In this document: positions 1-8,800 of the stretch, in pieces | Layout of the letters: each line of letters opens with the position of its first letter | Numbering within the stretch: position 1 is the stretch's first letter | Assembly (NCBI GenBank): GCA_025060635.1 | Contig: JANXBN010000001.1 | Coordinates: 815,284-879,283 of the forward strand | Direction: 5' to 3' | Length of the DNA: 64,000 nucleotides | Source: Candidatus Kryptonium sp. | GTDB lineage: Bacteria; Bacteroidota; Ignavibacteria; Kryptoniales; Kryptoniaceae | Made by a program: the position numbers and the translations under genes | The notes under the pieces: model-generated | Told to the model about the DNA's origin: nothing | What the model saw: the letters and a program-made list of their open reading frames with translations, nothing else | The model's database searches: none

Positions 1-1
1 T

Positions 2-691
2 TATGTGAGCAAAGATTCTTACGATGTTTCGCTACTTGCTGTTTCGGGGTTGCTTGAAGGTGTTGATAAAATTTTTAGTGGGGAAAATGATAAGATATTT
101 TGTGCTGTTAGACCACCAGGACATCATGCGGAGAGTGAAAGGGTTATGGGATTTTGTCTTTTCAACAATGTTGCAATTGCTGCAAGATATGCACAGGAAA
201 CTTACGGTGTTGGAAAAGTTGTAATAATTGATTGGGATGTTCATCACGGCAATGGGACGCAAGAGATATTTTATGAAGATCCGACTGTTCTTTACATAAG
301 TTTACATCAGTATCCGTTTTACCCGGGAACAGGTTCAAGAGATGAGAAGGGAAGTGGGAAAGGATATGGTTTTACTTTAAACTTTCCGATGCCTGCTGGT
401 TCAAATGACGAAGATTATTTGAAAATTTTCGGTAATGAAGTTGTTCCAGCTCTTGAAAAATTCCAACCTGAGTTTATCATCATTTCTGCTGGTTTTGATG
501 CCCACCGAGATGATCCACTTGCGGGGATGAATCTTACGGAAAAATCCTTTGAGATAATGACTAAATTAACCTGTGAAGTCGCAAAAAAATTTTCAAACAA
601 CAGGATTTTATCTGTTCTTGAAGGTGGGTATAATCTTAAAGCACTTGCGAGCTCGGTTGAAACTCATTTGAAGGTATTCGTTGAGGTGTGA
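2..691 (+). CDS. Histone deacetylase-family (class II/AcuC-like) deacetylase, 5'-truncated
   Basis: Zinc-dependent amidohydrolase of the HDAC/acetoin-utilization/acetylpolyamine amidohydrolase family. The visible part carries the catalytic di-histidine (RPPGHHA), the zinc-ligand segment IDWDVHHGNGTQ and the later SAGFDAHRDDP, which supplies the third ligand. The reading frame is open through the left edge, and the first visible residues (YVSKDSYDVSLLA) correspond to an internal part of the family, so the true start lies outside the window. About 230 residues are visible; the missing N-terminal part is probably about 100 residues. The substrate cannot be told from sequence: small acetylated amines or acetyl-lysine proteins are both known for the family. 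Confidence 0.9.
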   Translation, partial: YVSKDSYDVSLLAVSGLLEGVDKIFSGENDKIFCAVRPPGHHAESERVMGFCLFNNVAIAARYAQETYGVGKVVIIDWDVHHGNGTQEIFYEDPTVLYISLHQYPFYPGTGSRDEKGSGKGYGFTLNFPMPAGSNDEDYLKIFGNEVVPALEKFQPEFIIISAGFDAHRDDPLAGMNLTEKSFEIMTKLTCEVAKKFSNNRILSVLEGGYNLKALASSVETHLKVFVEV

Positions 692-768
692 TTTCAATCA
701 CTTTGCATAATTAATAAATTTGTTTAACTTATAACTGGAAAACACAAAATAAACTCATTGGTGCAAAA

Positions 769-2853
769 ATGCGAAAAGCAATTTTTCTTTTGACATTTAT
801 TTTTTTATATGGATGTTTTGAAAAGCCATCCGAACCTGTCATGCCAAGTTGGGATGTGAATTTAACAGTTCCGATTTTTGATAGAAGTTTCACTCTTGGC
901 GAGTTGATTGAAAAAGATACATCATATCTGAAGGTAGGAGCAAACAATCAAATTTATTATGCGACAACAAATAACTTAGAGGCAACGAAGATCGGTGATA
1001 ACTTAAAAATTTCTGATGTCTCAACATCAGCACAAACTCGGCTTGGAAATTTTGAAATTAAAAATCCAGGGACCGCAAGCGCAAGAATTACAGCAAATCA
1101 AATCTTTCCAACCTTACCACCGAATCTTCCGCCAGGGAATTATGTTATTCCATCAAACTTCCCTGGTCAAACGATTTCAACAAATTTTACAGCTTTTGAA
1201 AACTTTCAAACTGTGACTTTTGATGCGGGAATTTTGAGAGTCACAATAAATAACGGGCTTCCAGTTCCATTGATACTTATTGGGGGTTTGAAAATTTATG
1301 CTCAAGGAGATCCATCTAATCCTATTATTACCTTGTTTAGAGACGACACGATAAGAGCAAATTCAAGCAAAACCTCAGAGGCAAACTTAGCGGGAAGAAG
1401 TTTGCCATCAAATCTTGGTCTAACCGCTACTGTTTTATCTCCTGGCAGTGGTGGGACACCTGTTTATTTTGATATAAATCAAATGGTTGTTACGGTTTCA
1501 GCTTCGCTTGAGAATTTGAGCATTGCATCCGCAACTGCACAAATCCCAGCTCAAACAGATCCAGTTGTGATTGATACTTCATTTATATTTGAACAAAATG
1601 AACCTCAACCAAATGTAATACAACAAGTTACATTCAAAAGTGGGCAACTGCGACTTAGAATTACGAATAACATTGACCTTGGCTTAAATGGAACGCTTAC
1701 GCTTTACAATTTCATAAGAAAATCTGATAACACTCCGCTTAGGATTCCGCTAAGTATAGGTCGGAAAAACTCTGCAAATAATGTCATCTTGCGAAGTGTG
1801 AACCTTGCTGATTATAGACTCGTTGGCGATCCTTCAAATCCTAATGCTCTTTCAAATAAAATATCTTACCGTGTTGAGGTTCGCACAGAAGACACAGGGA
1901 ATGAATTTAGAACGATAAATAAAAACGATGGGCTTTCAGCAGAAATAGCTTTGTCAAATCTTGTCATTGAATCGGTTTCAGGTAAAGTTAAACCAACTAG
2001 AATTGATTTTGTGGAACAAAGAATTGATCTTTCGGGGCTTAAAGATTACAGGGAAAAATTTAAGGGCAATTTAAGGCTTGATGATATTCGGGTTGAGATT
2101 AACCTTGTCAAGACAGCTCAATTTTCATTTGATATGAACTTGAAGATAAAAGCTGTAAATCAAAAAACTGGTAAAACTGATTCGCTTGAAATACCGATAG
2201 ATCAGAGAAGATTTTCAGGAACATCTCACAGGATAGTGCTTAACAAGAACAACAGCAACATAGTTAATTTCATAAATTCATTCACTAGTGCTGGTGGTGA
2301 ACTTCCAGAATACATATCAGTATTAGGTTTTGTGTTCTTAAATCCTGATTATCAAACTGGGCGCGCTTCTTCAAGTGATTCAATTTATGGCTCGGTTTCG
2401 GTGAATTTCCCACTAAGCGTTGGGATTTCAAATGCTGAATTTAAAGATACGAGTGAAGTTGAAGAACTTTCATCGGAAACGAAAAAGGAACTTGATAAGA
2501 TGAACTATGGTAAGTTATTTGTTGAAATTGAGAATGGGATCGGAGTTGAATTGAAGTTTAGAGCGACGATATTGGGTTTTGTTATGGATTCCTTGATCTC
2601 AATTCCTAAAGCAAGTAATTTCACAATTCCATCGGCGTCAGTTGATAACAATGGATTTTCTGTGAGGACATCAAAATTTGTAAATGTGATAGAACTTGAA
2701 AAAAGCGAAATTCAAAAGCTTAAAAACATGAAGTTCATCAGGTCATTTATCTCGCTTGCAACCGCTGGGAATGGCAATGTTGTTAAGTTTAGAACGACCG
2801 ATTCAATCAGGGTCAAAATCTATGGAAGATTAAATTACAAAGTTGAGTTTTAA
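769..2853 (+). CDS. Large hypothetical lipoprotein
   Basis: 694-residue protein with a short lipoprotein signal peptide ending in the lipobox LYGC, Cys16 being the predicted lipidated residue. No domain was recognised. After the signal comes a segment beginning SWDVNLTVPIFDRSFTLGEL, then long stretches of alternating polar and hydrophobic residues rich in Asn, Ser, Thr and Ile, as in beta-sandwich surface proteins. It is followed after about 20 bases by an outer-membrane barrel gene on the same strand, so the two are probably co-transcribed and may work together at the outer membrane. No enzymatic motif was seen. The start is the ATG directly before the signal peptide. Confidence 0.8.
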   Translation: MRKAIFLLTFIFLYGCFEKPSEPVMPSWDVNLTVPIFDRSFTLGELIEKDTSYLKVGANNQIYYATTNNLEATKIGDNLKISDVSTSAQTRLGNFEIKNPGTASARITANQIFPTLPPNLPPGNYVIPSNFPGQTISTNFTAFENFQTVTFDAGILRVTINNGLPVPLILIGGLKIYAQGDPSNPIITLFRDDTIRANSSKTSEANLAGRSLPSNLGLTATVLSPGSGGTPVYFDINQMVVTVSASLENLSIASATAQIPAQTDPVVIDTSFIFEQNEPQPNVIQQVTFKSGQLRLRITNNIDLGLNGTLTLYNFIRKSDNTPLRIPLSIGRKNSANNVILRSVNLADYRLVGDPSNPNALSNKISYRVEVRTEDTGNEFRTINKNDGLSAEIALSNLVIESVSGKVKPTRIDFVEQRIDLSGLKDYREKFKGNLRLDDIRVEINLVKTAQFSFDMNLKIKAVNQKTGKTDSLEIPIDQRRFSGTSHRIVLNKNNSNIVNFINSFTSAGGELPEYISVLGFVFLNPDYQTGRASSSDSIYGSVSVNFPLSVGISNAEFKDTSEVEELSSETKKELDKMNYGKLFVEIENGIGVELKFRATILGFVMDSLISIPKASNFTIPSASVDNNGFSVRTSKFVNVIELEKSEIQKLKNMKFIRSFISLATAGNGNVVKFRTTDSIRVKIYGRLNYKVEF

Positions 2854-2875
2854 AACAAATAAAAAGGAATATAAG

Positions 2876-4609
2876 ATGAGGTTTAAAGCACTGATTTTAA
2901 CCAGCGTGATTTTATTTACAATAGCATTTGGTGGCGATGATAAGTCAAATGTTCGTGGTCTTGGGATGGCTGGAGCAACAACAGCAACGAGTCGGACAAT
3001 AGACGCAATTGGCGTAAATCCCGCTTTGCTTGCGTATATGGGAATTGAAAGGGGATCTCAGGTAAGTGGAAGAATCATTGATGCTGAAACAAAGCAACCA
3101 ATTCCAGGAGCACAAGTAACTATCAGGAACATAAACATAACAGCTCGGGCAAATTTCAGTGGCGAGTTTTCAATAAAAAATGTCCCTGCTGGGAATTACA
3201 CCATCGTTATAACGCAAAGAGGATACGAAACGCTTGTTATAAACAGATTCAGAGTCAATCCAAACTCTGTGATTACCGGAACGATTAAAATTTCAAGGAG
3301 AGAAACGAGGGAGGAAAAAGTCGTTGATTTTAAAGATTTAGATTTTGTTGTTAAGGAACAGAAACCGATAATTTACAATGATAATAGTAGTTTCACGATG
3401 AGCTTGCTTCCACAGTTCGGAGCGAGCATTGGGATGAACTTTTTAAGCTATAATCTTTACCTTGATTATTTCACTGGGGTTGATAGTGCGGGTAAGAAAG
3501 TGCCAAGACATCTCACGGATGCCGACAAGCGAAAGATACTTGATTCTTTTAGAGAAGATCCGGGGACTTTAATGGCGCAATTTGATGTTAAGTTATTAAA
3601 TTTGGCGTTCAGAATCAAAAGCGTTGGGATTGCGCTCGGTGTAAGGGAAAGGGTCATATCAAAATTTGGAGTACCGAGAGAATTTTTTAGGTTCATGCTC
3701 TATGGGAATTCGCCCGGATCCGTTTATTCAAATAACCTGGCGATCGGAGGTACATGGATGAGGGAATTTTCTTTTTCATTTGGAACCAGATTGCCTGTTA
3801 ATTTGGTCGCGGTCAAAAATATCAATTTCGGTGTCGGGGTGAAATATATTCAAGGTTTTGGTTATGTGGGAAGTGACAAACTTAATTTAACTCTTGAAAC
3901 CGCCGATTCATCAAGAGGTTATGAGATAACAGCAAGGATAAGTGGGCTTTTGAAAAAAGCTGGTGTAGATTTCCTTGATCCAGATAAAGAATCTGAATTT
4001 ACACCTTTTCCAAATCCAGCTGGAACTGGGCTTGGATTTGACATCGGCGCAAGCGCTGAAATACTTGGGCTATTTGTCGCTGGATTTAGCATAACTGATA
4101 TTGGTTCTGTTAAATGGACGAAAAATGCTGGCACGATTTCAGGTGATACTGTTTTTAAGTTTACAGGTTATACGACGCAGAAGAAAATGGATAGTTTGGA
4201 GAAAAGCTTTGAAAATTATGTTAATAGCCGAAAGAAAAAGGGAAGTTTTTCAGCAGGTTTGCCAACGGCAATAAGATTTGGCGTTGCAACCGATTTGAAA
4301 ACGCTTCTCCCATTTTTCCCGGGGCGAATGCTTATATCTGCGGATTATTATCAACCAATTGGGAATGAGCATATAAGTTTTAAGGCGCCAAGATTTGGAC
4401 TTGGTGTAGAATGGCGTTTGATCGGGTTTTTACCATTAAGAGCAGGTGTATCGGTTGGTGGTTTTGAAGGATTTGCTCTTTCCGCTGGAACTGGGCTAAA
4501 TCTTTCGTTTATGGAATTAAACATTGCGACGGGTAATTTAAACGAAATTATAAAAGGTGGCGACCTGCGCAATTTTTCAATTGCGACGGAATTGAGATTG
4601 AAGTTTTAA
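2876..4609 (+). CDS. Outer-membrane beta-barrel protein (DUF5723-like) with a carboxypeptidase-regulatory-like domain
   Basis: 577 residues from the ATG at 2876, preceded by an AAGGA ribosome site. An ATG at 2843 is in frame but would overlap the previous gene and put 11 charged residues before the signal peptide. After the signal comes the segment RGLGMAGATTAT / GVNPALLAY, typical of DUF5723 and PorV-like barrels of Bacteroidota/Ignavibacteria. An inserted CarboxypepD_reg-like sandwich follows (VSGRIIDAETKQPIPGAQV to about residue 120), then a long Gly/Phe-rich barrel ending in the aromatic-rich strand ELRLKF. The neighbouring lipoprotein is a plausible partner. The function is unknown; such barrels often support envelope assembly or secretion. 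Confidence 0.75.
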   Translation: MRFKALILTSVILFTIAFGGDDKSNVRGLGMAGATTATSRTIDAIGVNPALLAYMGIERGSQVSGRIIDAETKQPIPGAQVTIRNINITARANFSGEFSIKNVPAGNYTIVITQRGYETLVINRFRVNPNSVITGTIKISRRETREEKVVDFKDLDFVVKEQKPIIYNDNSSFTMSLLPQFGASIGMNFLSYNLYLDYFTGVDSAGKKVPRHLTDADKRKILDSFREDPGTLMAQFDVKLLNLAFRIKSVGIALGVRERVISKFGVPREFFRFMLYGNSPGSVYSNNLAIGGTWMREFSFSFGTRLPVNLVAVKNINFGVGVKYIQGFGYVGSDKLNLTLETADSSRGYEITARISGLLKKAGVDFLDPDKESEFTPFPNPAGTGLGFDIGASAEILGLFVAGFSITDIGSVKWTKNAGTISGDTVFKFTGYTTQKKMDSLEKSFENYVNSRKKKGSFSAGLPTAIRFGVATDLKTLLPFFPGRMLISADYYQPIGNEHISFKAPRFGLGVEWRLIGFLPLRAGVSVGGFEGFALSAGTGLNLSFMELNIATGNLNEIIKGGDLRNFSIATELRLKF

Positions 4610-4620
4610 AAAATTTGAAA

Positions 4621-4650
4621 AAACGCGGGCATAATGCCTGCGTTTTTATT
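4621..4650. terminator. Bidirectional intrinsic terminator
   Basis: A 9-bp stem (arms 4623-4631 and 4635-4643, one G-U pair) with a 3-base loop, flanked by A and T runs on both sides. It lies between the convergent barrel gene and nitrilase gene and can serve both. Confidence 0.85.
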
Positions 4651-5497
4651 TTTCAAATTTCAAGATTCTCTCAAGCTCTCGTGCTACAAGGAAAGGATTT
4701 TCATCAATAAAATGTCTTGAGAATTGCCTTGACCTTTTTATTGTGTTAAAATCAATTTCACCAAAGATCAAATCCTCTTCAAAAAGCTTTGCAAGGGCGA
4801 TGACTTCACCATCTGAATTAACAATTTCAGAACCGCCCCAGAAGTTTACACCATCTTCATATCCAACCCTGTTGCTGAATAGAAGATAAATACTTAACAA
4901 CCGTGCGTAGGTCTTATGGTGTTCTGAATTAATCTTATAGTTTGTGAGTTCATCTGATTCTCCCGATATTCTTGTCGGGCTTGCCGCAAGTCCTGCTATG
5001 ATGGTTGCACCTTGGATCGCAAGTAAATATGGAAGCGAGATATGCCATAAATCTTCACATATAAGAATTCCCATTCGTCCAATTTTAGTTTCAAATGTAT
5101 GAACTTTGTTTCCACTTGAAAAATATCTCATCTCTTCAAACATTCCATAGGTTGGTGGATAGATTTTTCTGTGAATGTGTTTTAGCTCGCCATCCTCAAA
5201 AACGAAAGCGGAGTTGTAAATTCCATAGTTCTCTCCTTCTTCAACTCCACCGACGATGATGATTATATCCTTACTTAATTTTTTTAAATCGTCAAGGGCA
5301 TTTGATTTAAACGGATTAACTGCAATTTCAATATTGATATCTCGCAAGGTATAGCCTGTTAAGCTAAGTTCTGGAAATAGGATCAATTTTGCTTTTTCTT
5401 TTATGGCTTTTTGAATGTAGTGGATATGTTTTTCAAGGTTTTGCTTTAAGTTTCCGAGGACGCAGTCAATTTGTGCAACTGCCACAAGGTGTTTCAT
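4646..5497 (-). CDS. Carbon-nitrogen hydrolase (nitrilase superfamily)
   Basis: 283-residue amidase of the nitrilase superfamily. The catalytic triad is visible as Glu43 (LFPELSLTGY), Lys111 (HRKIYPPTYG) and Cys147 (ILICEDLWH). These enzymes hydrolyse amides or nitriles in the cytoplasm. The LICEDLWH context is closest to the glutaminase-type domain of NAD synthetases and to stand-alone amidases, but there is no synthetase domain here, so the substrate is open. It follows the D-aminoacylase-like gene on the same strand after 60 bases, so the two may form a small amide-catabolism operon. Confidence 0.85.
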   Translation of the reverse strand: MKHLVAVAQIDCVLGNLKQNLEKHIHYIQKAIKEKAKLILFPELSLTGYTLRDINIEIAVNPFKSNALDDLKKLSKDIIIIVGGVEEGENYGIYNSAFVFEDGELKHIHRKIYPPTYGMFEEMRYFSSGNKVHTFETKIGRMGILICEDLWHISLPYLLAIQGATIIAGLAASPTRISGESDELTNYKINSEHHKTYARLLSIYLLFSNRVGYEDGVNFWGGSEIVNSDGEVIALAKLFEEDLIFGEIDFNTIKRSRQFSRHFIDENPFLVARELERILKFEK

Positions 5498-5557
5498 TGT
5501 TAAGAAATTGATTTGTTTTTAGGTAATTTAAAAAATTTGCAAACAAATTCCGATTAG

Positions 5558-7141
5558 TTAATTTTCACCACGCTTCAGAATTCTACCTCCTGTTTTTCCT
5601 GTTAGTTTCCCATCTTCAATTGTCAAAACTCCGTTGACCCATAGATACACTACGCCTTCTGAATACTGATGTGGATTTTGGAATGTTGCTTTGTCTTTGA
5701 TCTTTTCATAATCAAAAACGACGACATCAGCGTAATACCCAGGTCTTATCAGACCACGATTGAAAAGTTTTAATCTCCATGCCGGAAGTGAGGTCATTTT
5801 TCTGATTGCTTCTTCAAGTGTTAACAGTCCCAAGTCCCGGACATACCTTGATAATACCCTTGGAAATGTTCCATATGTTCTCGGATGTGGGAAACCCATC
5901 CCAGGTTTTGCAACTCCTCCATCGGTTGCTATCATCGTCCAGGGGAATCGCATAATTCTTTGTAGATCTTCTTCGCTAAGTGAGTGGAAGATTGCTGTCG
6001 CACCGCCATTTTCAACGATTTCAATTACAAGTTCACTAGCATTTTCAAAATTTGGCTCAACTCCTCTTTCTTTTAAAATTTGCGCAAGCGTTTTACCTTG
6101 ATATTCAGGTTTCCATCTGCAACTTCCTATTTGAATGTTTGCGGGATCGCCACTTCCGCGGTCGCTTTTCATGTTTTCAGCGATACCTTGCTTTATAAGA
6201 TTTCTCAGTTCTGGATTTTTCAATCTCTCAAGTAATTTTTCACTTCCCTCTGCCATTGCCCAGTTGGGAATTAGCACAGTTATTCCTGTATGCGTTGCTG
6301 TGTATGGATATTGATCAAGGGTTACATCAATTCCTTCTTCTTCCCTTGCTCTTTCAACCCTTAACAAAGTTTTCAAACTCATTCCCCAATTTGCACGACC
6401 TACTATTTTATGATGAGTGATTTGAACTGGGATTTTTGCTTCTTTGCCTATTTTTATTGTTTCTTCAATGGATTCAAGGATTTTGTTTGATTCATTTCTC
6501 ATGTGAGTTATATATATTCCGCCGAATTTTGCTGCAACTTTTGCAAGCTCAATTATTTCATCGGTGTCAGCAAAGGAACCTGGTGGATAAATAAGCCCTG
6601 TTGATAAACCAAAAGCTCCTTCTTTCATTGCTTCTTCAACGAGAGATTTCATTCTGTTAAGTTCTTCCTTTGTAGGTTTTCTGTTCTCCCAATTCATAAC
6701 TGAATCTCTAATAGTCCCATGACCAACGAAAAAACCGATATTTGCTCCAAGTGGTAGCTTTCCAAATTCTTCAAAAGCTGTTCTTAATGGAAGAGGTGAT
6801 GAACCATCGTTTCCTTCAATAACTGTCGTTATGCCTTGTCTAAGCAAATTTTCCATCGTTGGCTCAAAAATTAGTCCGCCTCTTGCGTGCGAATGGATAT
6901 CAATGAATCCCGGAGAAAGATATAAACCATTGGCGTTTATGACTTTTTTAGCTTTATTTCCATCAAGTTTGAATGCGACATCTACGATTTTGTCCCCTTT
7001 TATTCCAACATCTCCTATAAACCATGGAGCACCTGTGCCGTCAATTATTCTTGCGTTTTGGATCAAATAATCATATTCAAAATCTTGCGCAAAAATGCGG
7101 GTTATTATAAAAATCAGTAAAAGTGAAATCCTCCGAAACAT
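5558..7141 (-). CDS. Exported D-aminoacylase / N-acyl-D-amino-acid deacylase-like amidohydrolase
   Basis: 527 residues with an N-terminal signal peptide (about 1-19, ending IFAQ). It is a TIM-barrel amidohydrolase with His83-x-His85 in GFIDIHSHARGG, the YITHMRNES and QITHHK segments, and ATDGGVAKPG near the C-terminus with its metal-binding Asp. Order and length fit the N-acyl-D-amino-acid amidohydrolase family (about 480-530 residues), which frees D-amino acids from N-acyl or peptide derivatives. Export suggests a role in peptidoglycan- or peptide-derived amide turnover. The nitrilase gene follows on the same strand. The exact substrate is inferred from family only. Confidence 0.85.
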   Translation of the reverse strand: MFRRISLLLIFIITRIFAQDFEYDYLIQNARIIDGTGAPWFIGDVGIKGDKIVDVAFKLDGNKAKKVINANGLYLSPGFIDIHSHARGGLIFEPTMENLLRQGITTVIEGNDGSSPLPLRTAFEEFGKLPLGANIGFFVGHGTIRDSVMNWENRKPTKEELNRMKSLVEEAMKEGAFGLSTGLIYPPGSFADTDEIIELAKVAAKFGGIYITHMRNESNKILESIEETIKIGKEAKIPVQITHHKIVGRANWGMSLKTLLRVERAREEEGIDVTLDQYPYTATHTGITVLIPNWAMAEGSEKLLERLKNPELRNLIKQGIAENMKSDRGSGDPANIQIGSCRWKPEYQGKTLAQILKERGVEPNFENASELVIEIVENGGATAIFHSLSEEDLQRIMRFPWTMIATDGGVAKPGMGFPHPRTYGTFPRVLSRYVRDLGLLTLEEAIRKMTSLPAWRLKLFNRGLIRPGYYADVVVFDYEKIKDKATFQNPHQYSEGVVYLWVNGVLTIEDGKLTGKTGGRILKRGEN

Positions 7142-7474
7142 GGCTGGAGATTTTTTTTTGTGAAATTTAAGAATTCATATAAACAAAAATCAAGCGCTGT
7201 GAAAGTTAAAGATAAAGCATCCTGAATGAATTTCTGCTGTATCAGAACTATTTGAATTCATTCAATTCAATCCGATACCGAGCATTGAGTTTGATGTTGT
7301 CGGTTTTGTTTGTAGATTTTTTCTTTAAATTTGGTGTGGAGTGATTTTTATACTGGGTGAAGTTTTCAAAAAATTTAAATCTTGCCGAGAGCGGTTTTTT
7401 TCTTGATTATTTTAAAAGGTCTTGGTATATTTTGGACAAGTAAAAACTTAACTTTTTGAAAACTTGATCACGAA
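7142..7474. other. 333-base intergenic region between divergent genes
   Basis: The gap separates the minus-strand amidohydrolase from the plus-strand M16 protease. It contains a 9-bp inverted repeat (7223-7231 with 7254-7262) and, near its right end, a sigma70-type promoter reading rightwards. On the minus strand, 54 codons are open and end in NARYRIELNEFK followed by a stop, but there is no ATG or GTG start, and only a weak TTG. No RNA gene or known riboswitch is apparent. Confidence 0.5.
7403..7431 (+). promoter_or_regulatory. Sigma70-type promoter for the M16 protease-ald-nuo run
   Basis: A -35 box TTGATT (7403-7408), a spacer of exactly 17 bases and a -10 box TATATT (7426-7431), placing the start of transcription near 7438, about 37 bases before the protease ATG. 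Confidence 0.6.
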
Positions 7475-8800
7475 ATGAAGAAATCAGCGATAGCAGAAAA
7501 GCAAAAAATTCAATTTTTTACGGCAGATTACAATAGAACCGTTCTTGAAAATGGCATAAGAGTTGTTTCTGAATCAATCCCATATGTCAAAAGTATTTCG
7601 CTTGGTGTGTGGATTAATGTCGGCTCAAGGGATGAGGACGAGGCGAATAACGGGATCACCCATTTTATAGAACACATGGTTTTTAAAGGGACGAAAAAAA
7701 GAAACGCGCAGGAAATTGCTGAATTCGTTGAAGATATAGGTGGTTATTTAAATGCTTTCACAACGAAGGAAAATACCTGTTTTTATGTGAGAATTTTGAG
7801 CGAACATCTGAAAGAGGGGGTTGAGATACTTTCGGATATGATTCAAAATCCTGTTTTTGACAAAAAGGAGATTGAAAAAGAAAAAGGGGTTGTCTTTGAA
7901 GAGATAAAAGATATTGAAGATGATCTTGAGGAATATATTGGTGACCTGCTTGAATATTATATTTACTATCCTCATCCGCTTGGTTTTCCTATAATTGGGA
8001 CGAAAGAAACTGTAAAGGCATTCACGCAGGAAAAACTTTTTGAACACTTGAAAAAATTTTATAATCCAAACAATATAGTTATATCCGCGGCTGGGAATCT
8101 TGTTCACGATGAGCTCGTAAGGTATGTTGATAGATTTTTCAATTCACGAAGCACAAATGGTTTTTATTATAAAAGGGAAAAACCTGATAAAGTAAGAGCG
8201 GTCAATCACACCGTTGAGAAAGCAACAAATCAATCTCATGTTTGCATTGGCACTGCAACTTATGGGGCAAAGGATTCAAAGCGGGATCATCTGCTTCTTC
8301 TTAACACTATTCTTGGCGATGGAATGAGTTCGCGTTTGTTTCAAAACATAAGGGAGAAGCAGGGTCTCGTGTATTCAATTTATTCTTTTTATGCGATGTT
8401 TAAAGATTCGGGTGTTTTTGGAGTTTATTTTGCATGCGACAAGAAAAATGTTGATAAAACAATTGAATATGTGTGGAAGGAGTTTGATTCAGTTGTCAAA
8501 GGTGGAATTCGTTTAGATGAGTTAAAAAGAGCTAAAGCGCAAGTTAAAAGTTCTTTGTTAATTGGGCTTGAGAGCTTGTCAAATAGAATGCAACGGCTTG
8601 CGCAGATAGAATTTTTCTATGACGGTAAATACACCGATATTAATGAGATTATACGAGGTATTGAAGCGATCTCATCCGACGAGGTTTGTGAGGTTGCAAA
8701 TGAAGTTTTAAATAAAGAGAGATTCACAACAATTATTATAAATCCAGCAAAAAATAATATGGAGAAAACCTATGATAGTAGGCGTTCCAAAAGAAATTAA
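7475..8800 (+). CDS. M16-family zinc peptidase (processing-protease type)
   Basis: 441-residue insulinase-family protein. The inverted zinc motif HxxEH is His63-Phe-Ile-Glu66-His67 (THFIEHMVF), and the distal acidic ligand is in the segment VVFEEIKDIEDD. The C-terminal half carries the paired M16 inactive domain (LNTILGDGMSSRLFQNIREKQ). The length matches single-module bacterial M16 peptidases such as PqqL-like or YmxG-like enzymes. No signal peptide is seen, so it is probably cytoplasmic. Its last 29 bases overlap the start of ald in another frame, indicating translational coupling. The peptide substrate is unknown. Confidence 0.92.
   Translation: MKKSAIAEKQKIQFFTADYNRTVLENGIRVVSESIPYVKSISLGVWINVGSRDEDEANNGITHFIEHMVFKGTKKRNAQEIAEFVEDIGGYLNAFTTKENTCFYVRILSEHLKEGVEILSDMIQNPVFDKKEIEKEKGVVFEEIKDIEDDLEEYIGDLLEYYIYYPHPLGFPIIGTKETVKAFTQEKLFEHLKKFYNPNNIVISAAGNLVHDELVRYVDRFFNSRSTNGFYYKREKPDKVRAVNHTVEKATNQSHVCIGTATYGAKDSKRDHLLLLNTILGDGMSSRLFQNIREKQGLVYSIYSFYAMFKDSGVFGVYFACDKKNVDKTIEYVWKEFDSVVKGGIRLDELKRAKAQVKSSLLIGLESLSNRMQRLAQIEFFYDGKYTDINEIIRGIEAISSDEVCEVANEVLNKERFTTIIINPAKNNMEKTYDSRRSKRN

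Noticed and set aside
7748-8107. Minus-strand frame of 119 codons
   Set aside because: It lies entirely opposite the M16 protease, has no ribosome site and has a composition typical of an antisense frame.
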